NCBI RefSeq assembly: GCF_025823185.1
Contig: NZ_JACKVK010000008.1
Location: 63,565-127,564 of the forward strand
Reading direction: 5' to 3'
DNA: 64,000 nucleotides
DNA from: Mycobacterium yunnanensis
GTDB lineage: Bacteria; Actinomycetota; Actinomycetes; Mycobacteriales; Mycobacteriaceae
Part shown: positions 7,588 to 16,941 of the stretch, piece by piece
Layout of the letters: every line of letters starts with the position of its first letter
Position numbering within the stretch: the first letter of the stretch is position 1
Notes under the pieces: model-generated
The model's database searches: none
Told to the model about the DNA's origin: nothing
The model's input: only the letters and a program-made list of their open reading frames with translations
Made by a program: the position numbers and the translations under genes

Positions 7588-9369
7588 ATGAGCGATCCGT
7601 TGGGATTGTCGATCGGGACGACCAACCTGGTCGCGGCCCGCGTCGGCAGTCAGCCCGTCATCCGTCGCTCCACGCTGCCTCGGGCCGGGCAGGTGCTCAG
7701 TGGCTTCGTCGAGCGCGTCGGAGACCCGGTGCCTCTGGTCTCTGGCGACGGCTCCTCCTATCGCGCGGACCTGCTGATGGTCGAGGCGCTCGACGCCATG
7801 GTGGCCGACGCCGGCGACGACGTCGGCGCGCAGATCGCGGTCGCCGTCCCCGCCCACTGGAACGGCGCCACTCTCCGGTCGCTCCGCGACGCGATGCGGA
7901 CCACGCCCAGGTTGGCGCCCAACGGGGTCCCCGTTCGGTTGGTGTCCGACGCCGTCGCCGCGCTGACCGCGCTTGGGGCCAACCCCGGCCTGCCGGTGCG
8001 GGGCGTGGTGGCGCTGCTGGACTTCGGCGGCGGTGGTACCAGCATCACCCTCGCCGATGCGACGGCGTCCTTCGAGCCCATCGACACCACGCGGTCGACC
8101 GACTTCTCCGGCGACCAGGTGGACCGGTCGCTCCTGGCTCTCGTCCTCGACCAGACCGCCGACGAGGTCGACCCGGCGGGCACCGCCGCCGTCGGCTCCC
8201 TGGGCCGTCTGCGCGAGGAATGCCGACTGGCCAAGGAACACCTCTCCGACGCGTCGACGGCCGACATCCCCGTCGACCTGCCAGGGCGGCAGACGACGGT
8301 GCGCGTCACGCGCGACCAGCTCGACGCCGTGATGGACGCGCCGCTCGCCTCGGTTCTGGCCGAACTTCGAGAATCGTTGCTGCGCAACAGGATCAGCGCC
8401 GATGATCTGTCGGCTGTGGTGGCCGTTGGCGGCGGGGCCCGCATCCCGCTGGTCACCAGCGCGCTGCAGGACGAATACGCCGACGCATTCGTCACGACTC
8501 CGCACCCCGCGCTCGACGCCGCCGTGGGGGCGGCACTCTTCGCGGCCTACGGTGCCGACGCCGACGCGCAGACCGGGATGGCGGCGGCCAGCCCGCTGCT
8601 CACCGGGGCGTGGACCGCGCCCGCCGAGGTGGCCCCGGACTCGTCGGCGTTTCGTGCGCTGGCGTGGTCGCAGGACGACGACACCGTCGGTGACCCCGCG
8701 CCGTATGTCGGCGAGGATCCGTACGCCGACCCGTACGCCGACGCCGGCACGACGCGCGTCGTCACGCAGTACCGCCCCAGGGATGACGACGAGCCCCGGT
8801 CGTGGCTGCGTGTGCCCCAGCTGCTGGTCGGAGTCGCCGCGGTGGTCGCCCTGGTCGCGGTTGGCGGCGTCGCCATCGCGCTGACCAGTGCCACCGACGA
8901 GACGCGGCCCGAGCCGGCCACCGTCCCGATCACCGCGACGTCCCCACCGGCGCCGCCCCCCACCACCATCGCGCCGCCCCCAGCGGCGCCGTCGACCGAG
9001 CCGCCGGCGCAGAACGTGGTCACCGTGACCAGTGCGCCGCCGCCTCCGCCGCCTCCGCCGTCGACCGAGACCGTCACCGTCGAACGCCCCGTCACCACCA
9101 CGACGACGCAGCCGACGACCACGACGACCACCACGACACCGACGACCACCACGACGACGACGACGACGACCACGACGACCACGACGACGACGACGACCAC
9201 GACGACTCCGACCATGACGACGAGCTACATCACCGTGCCGTTCGTCCCTGTGCCGATCCCGATTCAGGTCCCGGCCACCCCGACCCCGACCCCCGCCCCG
9301 TACGCGCCGAATCCCTATGCGCCGTACGCGCCGCCGGTGTATCAGCAGCCGCAGCAACTCCCGTACTGA
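7588..9369 (+). CDS. Membrane-anchored Hsp70/actin-like ATPase with a Pro/Thr-rich tail
   Basis: A 593-residue protein in three parts. Residues 1 to about 330 are a Hsp70-like nucleotide-binding domain with phosphate-binding loops GLSIGTTNLVAA and LLDFGGGGTSITLAD, and an adenosine-type loop VVAVGGGARIPL. There is no Hsp70 substrate-binding domain. After an acidic linker comes one membrane segment (about residues 411-430). The rest is a Pro/Thr-rich extracytoplasmic tail with an almost pure Thr run (about 502-542) ending in a Pro/Tyr-rich end. It matches the M. tuberculosis Rv0312 description. A paralogue lies at 54305-56146 next to iniR. The ATG at 7588 begins exactly at the ATPase fold. Chaperone activity is doubtful; a sensor or scaffold role is inference. 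Confidence 0.85.
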   Translation: MSDPLGLSIGTTNLVAARVGSQPVIRRSTLPRAGQVLSGFVERVGDPVPLVSGDGSSYRADLLMVEALDAMVADAGDDVGAQIAVAVPAHWNGATLRSLRDAMRTTPRLAPNGVPVRLVSDAVAALTALGANPGLPVRGVVALLDFGGGGTSITLADATASFEPIDTTRSTDFSGDQVDRSLLALVLDQTADEVDPAGTAAVGSLGRLREECRLAKEHLSDASTADIPVDLPGRQTTVRVTRDQLDAVMDAPLASVLAELRESLLRNRISADDLSAVVAVGGGARIPLVTSALQDEYADAFVTTPHPALDAAVGAALFAAYGADADAQTGMAAASPLLTGAWTAPAEVAPDSSAFRALAWSQDDDTVGDPAPYVGEDPYADPYADAGTTRVVTQYRPRDDDEPRSWLRVPQLLVGVAAVVALVAVGGVAIALTSATDETRPEPATVPITATSPPAPPPTTIAPPPAAPSTEPPAQNVVTVTSAPPPPPPPPSTETVTVERPVTTTTTQPTTTTTTTTPTTTTTTTTTTTTTTTTTTTTTTPTMTTSYITVPFVPVPIPIQVPATPTPTPAPYAPNPYAPYAPPVYQQPQQLPY

Positions 9370-9449
9370 CCTCCGCGGCCGTCACCGCGCCAAGGAATGT
9401 CACAGTTGCGTTCCAGGTTCCCCGTGGGTCGGCGGTTCACCATCTGTCC

Positions 9450-9722
9450 ATGACCGAGAAGAGAATGCAGACCGAAGGCCTGCGCGTGAAAGTGCTTGGA
9501 CTGGCTGGAGCCGCCGCGTTCGTCACGCTGGGGATCCTCAGCCTCGGTGGCGGCCACTCCACCACCGGTGGCGTCGATCTGGCGGGTTCGGGTGACGCCC
9601 CCGCCAGCACCACCTACGTCCAGCCGACGGAGAACGCCATGACCATGGGGGCCACCGCGACGTGGACCACCCCGACCAGCGTGGAGCCGATCGCCAAGGC
9701 TTCCCCCGCGAAGACGGGTTAG
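9450..9722 (+). CDS. Small single-pass membrane or exported protein
   Basis: A 90-residue protein with a short basic N-terminus, one hydrophobic segment (VLGLAGAAAFVTLGILSLGG, about residues 14-33) and a polar Thr/Ala-rich remainder. It sits between the Hsp70-like gene (80 bp upstream) and the next small exported protein, whose start follows 5 bp after its stop. That spacing suggests co-transcription. I do not recognise a family. The ATG at 9450 lacks a strong ribosome binding site, so the start could be further in. Confidence 0.55.
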   Translation: MTEKRMQTEGLRVKVLGLAGAAAFVTLGILSLGGGHSTTGGVDLAGSGDAPASTTYVQPTENAMTMGATATWTTPTSVEPIAKASPAKTG

Positions 9723-9727
9723 TCGAC

Positions 9728-10147
9728 ATGCGCACATTGGTGAGTGGCTCGCTACTCGCGGCATCGGCCGTGCTGTGCCTCGGGGCCGGCGTGGCGCATG
9801 CCGGGTCGACGCCCGACGTCGTCGGCAAGAAGTACAGCGACGCCCAGACCGACATCAGTGGCGCCGGCCTCACGGCGGTGGTCTCCACGACCGTCGGCGA
9901 TCAAAAGGCATGGCCCGACTGCCTGGTGACCAACACGGTCGCTCGTACCGTGCCGGCGCCGGAGAACAGCGGCGGCTCGGCGACGAACCAGCTTCTGGTC
10001 TCGCTGAACTGCGACGACGGCGAAGCCTCCAACAAGGGGCCCGGCTTCTCGGCGGCCAGCCCCGAGGGCAAGGCGGCCGCAGCGGCGTCGTCGTCCGCCG
10101 CCGCAGCCGCCTCGTCGTCTGCCGCAGCTGCGGCACCCGCGGCCTGA
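9728..10147 (+). CDS. Secreted PASTA-like protein with an Ala/Ser tail
   Basis: A 139-residue protein with a clear signal peptide (MRTLVSGSLLAASAVLCLGA, cleavage near AHAG). The mature part begins TPDVVGKKYSDAQTDISGAG, the shape of a PASTA repeat, the domain that binds peptidoglycan or beta-lactams in PknB-type kinases and penicillin-binding proteins. Two cysteines (PDCLV and LNCDD) could form a disulfide. The last 30 residues are an Ala/Ser repeat. It ends 5 bp before the stop of the convergent ABC ATPase gene. A cell-wall-binding role is inference from the PASTA resemblance. Confidence 0.7.
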   Translation: MRTLVSGSLLAASAVLCLGAGVAHAGSTPDVVGKKYSDAQTDISGAGLTAVVSTTVGDQKAWPDCLVTNTVARTVPAPENSGGSATNQLLVSLNCDDGEASNKGPGFSAASPEGKAAAAASSSAAAAASSSAAAAAPAA

Positions 10148-10151
10148 TCGC

Positions 10152-11150
10152 TCAGTTCTGCGCGACCAAATTCCGCGGGTGGTGGCACGCCGCGACGTGC
10201 GCGGCCTCCAGCTCCTCGAGTTGGGGGTCGTCCACGGTGCAGACCTCTGTCGCCCACGGGCAACGGGTGTGAAAGTGACACCCTGACGGCGGATCGATGG
10301 GGCTTGGCACGTCGCCCTCGAGCACCAGCCGCTCGCGGGCGACGTTCAGCTTGGGGTCGGGAATCGGCACCGCGGAGAGCAACGCATTCGAATACGGGTG
10401 CAGCGGTTGGTCGTACAGCTTCGCCGAGGGAGCGCTCTCCACGATTCGGCCGAGGTACATCACCGCGACCCGATCCGAGACGTGCCGCACCACACCGAGG
10501 TCGTGTGCGACGAAGAGGTATGACAGGCCCAGCTCCGACTGAAGGTTCTTGAGCAGGTTCACGATTTGCGCCTGCACCGAGACGTCCAAGGCCGAGACCG
10601 GCTCGTCGGCGATGATCAGCTTGGGCTCCAGGGCCAAGGCCCGCGCGATGCCGATCCGCTGTCGCTGACCACCGCTGAACTCGTGCGGGTAGCGGCTGGC
10701 GTGCTCGGCGCTCAGGCCCACGCGGTCGAGCAACTCCTGCACCCGCCTGTCGACGTCGCGGCCGCTGGCCAGCCCGTGCAACTCCATGGGTTCACCGATG
10801 ATCTGCCCGACGCGCTTGCGGGGGTTCAGCGATGCGTAGGGGTCCTGGAAGATCATCTGCATCTGGCGCCGGACCGGACGCAGGCTGCGCCGTGACCGGC
10901 CCACCAGCTCCTCGCCGAGGAACTTGACCGAGCCCGAGGTCGGGGTGGTCAACTGCAGGATGGTCCGGCTCAGGGTCGACTTGCCGCAGCCGGATTCACC
11001 GACCAGGCCGAGGGTTTCGCCTTCGTTGATCGTCAGGCTGACGCCGTCGACTGCCTTGACGTGGGCCACCACGCGGTCGACGATCACCCCGGACTTGACG
11101 GGAAAGTGCTTGACCAGGTTGGTCACCTCGAGCAGGGGTTCACCGCTCAT
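10152..11150 (-). CDS. Oligopeptide ABC importer ATPase (OppF/DppF type)
   Basis: A 332-residue ATPase with Walker [10 protein letters not shown], the signature [16 protein letters not shown], Walker [13 protein letters not shown] and the switch His in FVAHDLG. The C-terminal Cys cluster ([14 protein letters not shown] and AACHH) is the extension typical of oligopeptide/dipeptide importer ATPases. It is the last gene of a five-gene operon, with its ATG overlapping the stop of the previous ATPase by 4 bp. It would pair with that ATPase as a heterodimer to drive uptake of peptides. Confidence 0.92.
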   Translation of the reverse strand: MSGEPLLEVTNLVKHFPVKSGVIVDRVVAHVKAVDGVSLTINEGETLGLVGESGCGKSTLSRTILQLTTPTSGSVKFLGEELVGRSRRSLRPVRRQMQMIFQDPYASLNPRKRVGQIIGEPMELHGLASGRDVDRRVQELLDRVGLSAEHASRYPHEFSGGQRQRIGIARALALEPKLIIADEPVSALDVSVQAQIVNLLKNLQSELGLSYLFVAHDLGVVRHVSDRVAVMYLGRIVESAPSAKLYDQPLHPYSNALLSAVPIPDPKLNVARERLVLEGDVPSPIDPPSGCHFHTRCPWATEVCTVDDPQLEELEAAHVAACHHPRNLVAQN

Positions 11151-12148
11151 GACGCCACGTCCTTCCGAAGACCGATGTGCCCGTCGACGTCGCGGAGTCG
11201 GCGCTTGTCGGCTGGGTCGAGCCAGCAGCGGTCACCGTCGAGCGGTGGCGGTTGCGAGCACTTGTCGAACTCGTGCGGGCAGCGAGCCGCGAAGCGGCAA
11301 CCCGTTGGCGGATTCAGCAGCGAGGGTGGCGAACCCGCGATCTGGGCCAGCCGGGTCGGCCGGGGTTGGTCGAGTCGCGGCAGCGAGCCAAGCAGGCCCC
11401 ACGTGTACGGGTGCTGCGGATCGTAGAAGATGTCGTCGAGCGTCGCGTCTTCGACGATCTGGCCGGCGTACATCACCGCGACCCGGTCGGCGATCTCGGC
11501 AACCACACCGAGATCGTGGGTGATGAGGACGACGGCGAGCCCGCGTTCCCGGTTGAGCTCGTCGAGCAGGCGAAGGATCTGGGCCTGCACGGTGACGTCG
11601 AGCGCGGTGGTCGGCTCGTCGGCGATGAGCACGTCGGGGTCGAGTGCCAGCGCCATGGCGATCATGACGCGCTGGCGCATGCCGCCGGAGAACTCGTGCG
11701 GGTAATCCTGAACGCGCCGTTCGGGATTCGGGATGCCCACCGACCGCAGGAGTTCCACGGCCTTGTCCTGGGCGTCCTTCTTCGACACCTTGCCGTGTGC
11801 CCGGATCATCTCCACGATCTGGTGGCCGACCCGGTACACCGGATTCAGCGACGTCATCGGATCCTGGAAGATCATCGCGATGCGCTTGCCGCGGATCTCG
11901 CGGAACCGCTCGTCGTCGAGCTCGATGAGGTCGTGACCGTCGAACTCCACGGATCCCGTGATCGTGGCGTTCGGCGCGCGGGTGAGACCCAGCAGCGTCT
12001 GGGCGGTGACGCTCTTGCCGGAACCGGATTCGCCGACGATGGCCAGGATTTCGCCCTCGTCGAGGTCGAAGGACACCCCGTCCACCGCCCGCACCACTCC
12101 GCCGTCGGTGGCGAATCGGACGGCCAGGTCGCGTACCGAGAGAATCAT
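11147..12148 (-). CDS. Oligopeptide ABC importer ATPase (OppD/DppD type)
   Basis: A 333-residue ATPase with [12 protein letters not shown] as Walker [16 protein letters not shown] as signature, [12 protein letters not shown] as Walker B and LITHDLG. The C-terminal region has the [14 protein letters not shown] cluster seen in this family. I placed the start at the ATG at 12148 ([10 protein letters not shown]), which overlaps the upstream permease stop by 4 bp; a longer open frame upstream is only the shadow of the permease gene. Both ends show ATGA overlaps, so translation of the two ATPases is coupled to the permeases. Confidence 0.92.
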   Translation of the reverse strand: MILSVRDLAVRFATDGGVVRAVDGVSFDLDEGEILAIVGESGSGKSVTAQTLLGLTRAPNATITGSVEFDGHDLIELDDERFREIRGKRIAMIFQDPMTSLNPVYRVGHQIVEMIRAHGKVSKKDAQDKAVELLRSVGIPNPERRVQDYPHEFSGGMRQRVMIAMALALDPDVLIADEPTTALDVTVQAQILRLLDELNRERGLAVVLITHDLGVVAEIADRVAVMYAGQIVEDATLDDIFYDPQHPYTWGLLGSLPRLDQPRPTRLAQIAGSPPSLLNPPTGCRFAARCPHEFDKCSQPPPLDGDRCWLDPADKRRLRDVDGHIGLRKDVAS

Positions 12149-13107
12149 GCGGGTGCCGCCTCTCCGAGACGAATTCGTGGGTCGAGGAACGCGTAGAGGA
12201 TGTCGACGACGGTGTTGAAGAACACGATGAAGAACGCGCCGAAGATCGTCACGCCCACCAATGGCGGCAGGTCGAGACTGCCGATGGCGCGTCCCGCGTA
12301 GAGCCCGACGCCGTTGATGTTGAACACCGTTTCGGTGAGGATCGCACCACCGCCGACCACCGCGCCGAAGTCCAATCCGAACAGCGTCACGATGGGGATC
12401 ATCGAGTTGCGCAACACGTGTCGAATTCGCACCTGGCGCTCTGGCAGACCCTTCGCGCGGGCCGTGCGGACGTAGTCCTCGTTCATCACGTCGAGCATGT
12501 TGGAGCGCAGCACCCGGCTGTAGAAGCCGACGTAGAGCACCGCCAGTGTCAGCCACGGCAGGATCAGGTGCGACGCCCATCTCAGCGGATCGGTCGTCAG
12601 GGGAACGTAGCTACTGGTCGGGAACAACTGCACCTTGAAGGTGAAGAAGTACAGCAGGATTGCCGCCAACCAGAAGACCGGCATCGAGATGCCCACCAGC
12701 GACAGGATCGTCAGGGCCCGGTCGGTGAACCGGCCCGAGTGGATCGCGCTGAGGTAGCCGAACACGACTGCCAGCACCATCCACAGCACGGCCGCGCCGA
12801 TGGTGAGCGACAGCGTGGCGGGCAACCCGCGCCAGATCTGGTCGGTGACGTTCTGCGCGCTGGCGTACGACGTCAGCGTCCCGGTGAAGATCTTCTTCAT
12901 CAGCGTCAGGTACTGAACCCACAGCGGTTGATCCAGGCCAAGATCCGCGCTCACCCTGGCGATCAGCTCGGGATTGGCGTTCTTGCCAGCGATGCGGATG
13001 GCCGGATTGGAGTTGGGGATGACGTTGAAGATGAGGAAGACGATCACCGAGATTGCGAACAGCACGGCGATCATCCCGGTCAGTCGCCGGGCGACGAAAC
13101 GAAACAT
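12145..13107 (-). CDS. Peptide ABC importer permease (OppB/DppB type)
   Basis: A 320-residue membrane permease starting MFRFVARRLTGMIAV. It has the usual single N-terminal membrane helix, a periplasmic-side loop, and then five or so helices with the permease EAA-like loop (YVRTARAKGLPERQVRIRHV) that contacts the ATPases. The ATG at 13107 lies 4 bp after the stop of the DppC-type gene; longer versions would overlap that gene needlessly. It is one half of the membrane channel of the importer. Confidence 0.9.
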   Translation of the reverse strand: MFRFVARRLTGMIAVLFAISVIVFLIFNVIPNSNPAIRIAGKNANPELIARVSADLGLDQPLWVQYLTLMKKIFTGTLTSYASAQNVTDQIWRGLPATLSLTIGAAVLWMVLAVVFGYLSAIHSGRFTDRALTILSLVGISMPVFWLAAILLYFFTFKVQLFPTSSYVPLTTDPLRWASHLILPWLTLAVLYVGFYSRVLRSNMLDVMNEDYVRTARAKGLPERQVRIRHVLRNSMIPIVTLFGLDFGAVVGGGAILTETVFNINGVGLYAGRAIGSLDLPPLVGVTIFGAFFIVFFNTVVDILYAFLDPRIRLGEAAPA

Positions 13108-13111
13108 GGGG

Positions 13112-14149
13112 CTAGTGCTCCAGTCGGATCTTGGCGCGAGGATCGAGTGCGTCGCGGAGACCGTCACCAAAGACGTTGAGCGACAACACCGTGAGCACGA
13201 TCATGAGGCCAGGGATGATGGTCAGATGCGGCGCGGTGTAGATGGTCTGATAGCCGTCGGCGATCATGGTGCCCCACGACGCACTCGGGGGGCGGACACC
13301 TGCGCCGAGGAAGGACAACGCCGATTCGAGCAGCATGTCGTTGGCGATGTTCAACGTGAAGAACACGATGATCGTCGACACCACGTTGGGCAGCAGCTCG
13401 GTAATCATGATGCGCACCGAGCCCTTGCCCTGCGCGACCGCAGCCTCCACGAATTCCTTCTCCCGCAAGGCCAGAACCTCGCCACGGATTGGTCGGGCCA
13501 TGTACGGCACGTACACCAAACCGATGATCAGGATCGGAATCCACACCGAGTCGCCGGCCAGCGTGGTGAAGCCGAGGCTCAGGCCGCCGACTGCCAGCGC
13601 CGTGCCGAGGGCGATGCCAAGCAGCAGTACCGGGAAGGCCCAGACGACGTCCATGACCCGGGAGAGGATCGCGTCGATCCAGCCGCGGTAGTAGCCGCAC
13701 AGCAGTCCCACCACGACCGCCACGACCGTGGTGATCGCGGCCGAGACGACACCGATGAACAGCGACGTGCGTCCGCCGTAGAGCAGTCGCACCATGACGT
13801 CGCGGCCGTTCTGGTCGGCCCCGAGCAGATACTGCCCGCGCAACCCCGGACCGATCGGCGTGCCGTCGGGAGAGACGATGTCGACTTGCTTACCGCCCAC
13901 GTCGATCGTGTCGGTGATGTGGTTGGCGTCCGGGGTGGTGTGGGCGACGTGGTCCGCCCACAGCGGTGCGGCCAGACACAGCAGCACGATCGCGACGAAC
14001 AACAGCCCGAACGCCAGTGCAACCTTGTTGCGGCGCAGCCGAAGTCCCGCCAGATACCAGGGGCTGCGCCCCTGGATCGTGGCGAGCGGAACTCCGGTGG
14101 GAAGTGGCGGCTCGTCCGCCACTTCCACCTCTGAGAAGGGGGCAGCCAT
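13112..14149 (-). CDS. Peptide ABC importer permease (OppC/DppC type)
   Basis: A 345-residue permease. A cytoplasmic N-terminus precedes the first helix (LGLLFVAIVLLCLAAPLWAD-like region), then a large outer loop, then the permease core with VLALREKEFVEAAVAQGKGS, the ATPase-contacting loop. The ATG at 14149 (MAAPFSEVEV) overlaps the stop of the binding-protein gene by one base, so the two are translationally coupled. It partners with the DppB-type permease downstream. Confidence 0.9.
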   Translation of the reverse strand: MAAPFSEVEVADEPPLPTGVPLATIQGRSPWYLAGLRLRRNKVALAFGLLFVAIVLLCLAAPLWADHVAHTTPDANHITDTIDVGGKQVDIVSPDGTPIGPGLRGQYLLGADQNGRDVMVRLLYGGRTSLFIGVVSAAITTVVAVVVGLLCGYYRGWIDAILSRVMDVVWAFPVLLLGIALGTALAVGGLSLGFTTLAGDSVWIPILIIGLVYVPYMARPIRGEVLALREKEFVEAAVAQGKGSVRIMITELLPNVVSTIIVFFTLNIANDMLLESALSFLGAGVRPPSASWGTMIADGYQTIYTAPHLTIIPGLMIVLTVLSLNVFGDGLRDALDPRAKIRLEH

Positions 14150-15807
14150 TACTTGATGGCGAAGGACGTGAAGTCCTGGCTGAACAGCAGGTGGCGGTAG
14201 CTCTTGTCGAAGTCCATGCGCTCGGACAGGAACGTCGTGTACTGCTCGTTGCCGTACGGCGCCCACGCCGCCTGCTCCATGTACGCCTTGTCGAGCGCCG
14301 CGTACTGGTCCTTGACGCCCGGATCCTCCAGCTGCTTGGTGCGCAGCTCGTTCATCTTGGCGTCCAGCTCGGGGTAGTTGGCCCGCGAGTAGTTGTTGCC
14401 GTTGGTGGGCAGGATGCTGGCGCCGTTGAGCAGCGGGCGGAAGAAGTCGTCCGGGTGCGGGAAGTCCTGGAACCAGTCACCGAAGCCGGTGTCGAGGTCC
14501 GGGGTGGACTGGTTGCCGATGGTGGCCCAGTAGACGTCACCGGAGATCACCTTCAGCGTGGCGTTGAAGCCCAGCTGGGACAGCACGTCGTGGTAGTACT
14601 CGCCGATCCGCTTGCGGTCGGGCTCGTCGTCGGTCCACACCGTGATGTCCTTGTCGGCGGGGTTCGCCTCGGCGATGAGCTGCTTGGCCTTGTTCAAGTC
14701 CTGACCCGGGTAGAGCTTGAACTCCTGGTAACCCGGCATTCCCGGCGGCAGGATCTGCTGCGACGGGTGCAGGCGACCACCGAAGACTCGGTTGAGCGCC
14801 TCGGGGTCGATGGCGTAGTTGACGGCCTGGCGCACGCGCAGGTCGTTGAACGGCGCCTTCTGGTTGTTCATCCAGAAGTAGTAGGTGTTGATCGATTCCT
14901 CCATGCGGAAGCGATCGGCGAAGCGCGACTTGACCTCGGCGAGCCGGTCGGCGTCCGGCGGATCGGACATGTAGTCGACCCGGTTCTGCTCGATGTCGGT
15001 GACCTGTGCGGTGTTGCTCTTGTTCTGCGTGATGGTGATCTTGTCGACGTTCGCGTCGGCGACTTCCGTCGCGCCGGCGTCCTTGACGGACTTGAAGTTC
15101 GGGTTGCGCTCCAAGGTCATGGTCTGCGGGGCCTGAACGTTGGAGATCATGAACGGGCCACTCGACGGCGGCGGGTTGTTCGTGGCGTCCTTGTCCAGCG
15201 GGGTGCTCGGCGGGACGGGTGCGGCGAAGGTCAGGCCGAGGATGCTGTCGAAGGTGCCGTTGGGCTCGGTCAACGTGATGGTGATGTCCCCGGTGGCGTC
15301 ATCGGTGACGATTCCACTGATGGTGTTGGCCGTGCCGCCGGCGTATTCCTTGGCGCCGACGATGGTCTCGTAGAAGACCGACCCGCCGGAATTCGCCTTG
15401 AACAGACGCTGAATGGCGTAGGTGAAGTCCGACGCCTTGATCGGGGTGCCGTCGGAGTACTTCATGTTCGACCGCAGCTTGAGCTTGTAGGTCTTGCCGT
15501 CGGGGGAGACCGTCGGCATCGCCTCGGCCAGGCCGGGGACGACCTTGGTGCCGTCTTCGCCCTTGGCGTGCTTGTAGGTGAGCAGCGGGGTGTAGACGTT
15601 GTAGAGGGTTTCCCAACCCTCCACGGTGTAGGACAGCTGGGGATCGACGTAGTCCGGGAAGGACGTCATCGTGACGTTGATGTCGCCGCCGCCGGTACCG
15701 CCGCCACTACTCGCACTGTCACCGGTGTCACCCCCGCACGCGGCGACGCCGAAAGCCGTCAGCGCCGCGACGACGCTCGCGGTCACCGCCTTGTGAAACT
15801 TGGTCAT
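14149..15807 (-). CDS. Peptide-binding lipoprotein of the ABC importer (OppA/DppA type)
   Basis: A 552-residue solute-binding protein with a lipoprotein signal ending AFGVAAC, so it is tethered outside the membrane. The body is a cluster C (SBP_bac_5) fold: DPQLSYTVEGWETLYNVY, NMKYSDGTPIKASDFTYA and LRVRQAVNYAIDPEAL are typical landmarks. It is the first gene of the operon, so it sets substrate choice. I chose the ATG at 15807 because AAGGGA lies at a good distance before it; an upstream ATG at 15825 would put that site inside the gene. Peptide is the likely ligand, but nickel or other cluster C ligands are possible. Confidence 0.9.
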   Translation of the reverse strand: MTKFHKAVTASVVAALTAFGVAACGGDTGDSASSGGGTGGGDINVTMTSFPDYVDPQLSYTVEGWETLYNVYTPLLTYKHAKGEDGTKVVPGLAEAMPTVSPDGKTYKLKLRSNMKYSDGTPIKASDFTYAIQRLFKANSGGSVFYETIVGAKEYAGGTANTISGIVTDDATGDITITLTEPNGTFDSILGLTFAAPVPPSTPLDKDATNNPPPSSGPFMISNVQAPQTMTLERNPNFKSVKDAGATEVADANVDKITITQNKSNTAQVTDIEQNRVDYMSDPPDADRLAEVKSRFADRFRMEESINTYYFWMNNQKAPFNDLRVRQAVNYAIDPEALNRVFGGRLHPSQQILPPGMPGYQEFKLYPGQDLNKAKQLIAEANPADKDITVWTDDEPDRKRIGEYYHDVLSQLGFNATLKVISGDVYWATIGNQSTPDLDTGFGDWFQDFPHPDDFFRPLLNGASILPTNGNNYSRANYPELDAKMNELRTKQLEDPGVKDQYAALDKAYMEQAAWAPYGNEQYTTFLSERMDFDKSYRHLLFSQDFTSFAIK

Positions 15808-16257
15808 GTGAGATCCCTTGGTCATGTGTCCCGACGGTGTCCACTACGTGTACGCCTCCCGTCGAGGTGCCATTGCATCTTTTACGAAAAATGACGGATG
15901 GCAACTCGGGCTGCCAGGAATGGGCGCTGCGCCCCACCGCTCTGGCCTGCGAAATCCCAGGATGCGGCGGGTGCGGCCCGCCCCCCGACGAGGCCTGCGG
16001 CGGTTGCTGCAGTCGTCCGCAGCGGCCTGTCACGATCTCGCGGTGGTCGGAAAAATTACTGTTATCGTGCCGTTTGACCGGAAAATTAACGAGTGCGTGG
16101 GAATCGCCACGAAGGTAGCCGACCACGGCGGCGCTCCCGGTGGTAGGGGAGGTCTGAAAAAAACCTCCAAGAATTCTGAGCGAACCGGCGCGTCGGCTGG
16201 TCGGCGCGCCGGTCTCGGTGCCCCGGGGGTCGGTATCCGACTGGGTACATTCGACCC
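15808..16257. other. Intergenic region between the peptide importer and a Thr-rich membrane protein
   Basis: A divergent gap of 450 bp with no gene I can support. It should hold the importer promoter and the rightward promoter for 16258. A pair of similar AT-rich elements, GTCGGAAAAATTAC at 16046-16059 and GACCGGAAAATTAAC at 16076-16090, about three helical turns apart, may be a regulator site. A short Cys-rich open frame in the middle has no ribosome binding site and is probably chance. Confidence 0.4.
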
Positions 16258-16899
16258 GTGGCGCGCAACGACGGTCCCCGCGGACCCCAAGACGACCCGT
16301 ATTACTCCGACGGCGAGCCGACGCAATACGGCGGTTACCCCCGCGGGGACTCGCAGGCCTACTCCGATCCGACGAGGGCGGCGAACTACGGCGGCCAGGA
16401 TGCCTACGGTCAGCAGCCGCAGTACGGCCAGCCCGACTACGGCCAGCCTGACTATGGCCAGCAGCTCCCACCCGAGCCGCCCCAACCCTGGTACCGCACC
16501 GCTCCCGGGTTGGTCAGCCTCGGCGCGATCGGCGTCATCATCCTCGCTCTGATCGTCTACGCGATCGTCTCGCTCACCGGCGGCGACGACTCCAGCTCCA
16601 CCTCCACCACGTCGAGCACGACGAGTTCCAGTGCGGCCACGACCACCTCGGGCGCGGAATCCGTCGCGCCGGCTCCCACGGGCGGCACGGAGACGGTGAC
16701 CCAAACCGAGACCCCCAGCTCGACGACCGATCCGTCGACCACGACCACGACGAGTCCGACCACGACCACCACGACGCCGCCGACCACGAGTACGACGGTC
16801 TCGACGAGTACGAGTACGAGTACCGTCACGCAGACGGTGACCGTGCCCCCGACCGGCGCGGCCCAGACGCCCGGTACTGGTGGAACCGGCACCGGCTAG
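16258..16899 (+). CDS. Single-pass membrane protein with a Tyr/Gln-rich head and a Thr-rich tail
   Basis: A 213-residue protein of unknown function. The cytoplasmic N-terminal 80 residues are Gly/Tyr/Gln/Pro-rich with tandem units of the form YGQPDYGQPDYGQ. One membrane helix follows (LVSLGAIGVIILALIVYAIV, about residues 86-105). The outside part is Ser/Thr/Pro-rich low complexity and ends in Gly/Thr. The layout resembles the tails of the two Hsp70-like proteins of this window and 61873-62340, suggesting a cell-wall-spanning, possibly O-glycosylated segment. The start is a GTG at 16258. It lies 42 bp before rmlA and may share its transcript. Confidence 0.7.
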   Translation: MARNDGPRGPQDDPYYSDGEPTQYGGYPRGDSQAYSDPTRAANYGGQDAYGQQPQYGQPDYGQPDYGQQLPPEPPQPWYRTAPGLVSLGAIGVIILALIVYAIVSLTGGDDSSSTSTTSSTTSSSAATTTSGAESVAPAPTGGTETVTQTETPSSTTDPSTTTTTSPTTTTTTPPTTSTTVSTSTSTSTVTQTVTVPPTGAAQTPGTGGTGTG

Positions 16900-16941
16900 T
16901 CCTGCGACCACCGCGTATCGCGTCTGTCCTAGGGTGCTTGC

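Noticed and set aside
9094..9214. ACG/ACC trinucleotide run as a possible CRISPR or microsatellite
   Set aside because: It encodes the poly-Thr tail in frame; there are no spacers, and the repeats are codon-level.
7489..9357. A 622-codon open frame on the minus strand across the Hsp70-like gene
   Set aside because: It is rich in Arg/Gly/Val with no domain character and mirrors the codon bias of the real + strand gene, which has clear ATPase motifs.
13966..15894. A 642-codon open frame on the plus strand
   Set aside because: Antisense to the peptide-binding lipoprotein; composition is Val/Arg/Gly-rich without a fold.
15895..16118. A short Cys-rich open frame (GCGGCGPPP, ACGGCCS)
   Set aside because: No ribosome binding site, and similar Gly/Cys codon runs occur by chance in GC-rich DNA.
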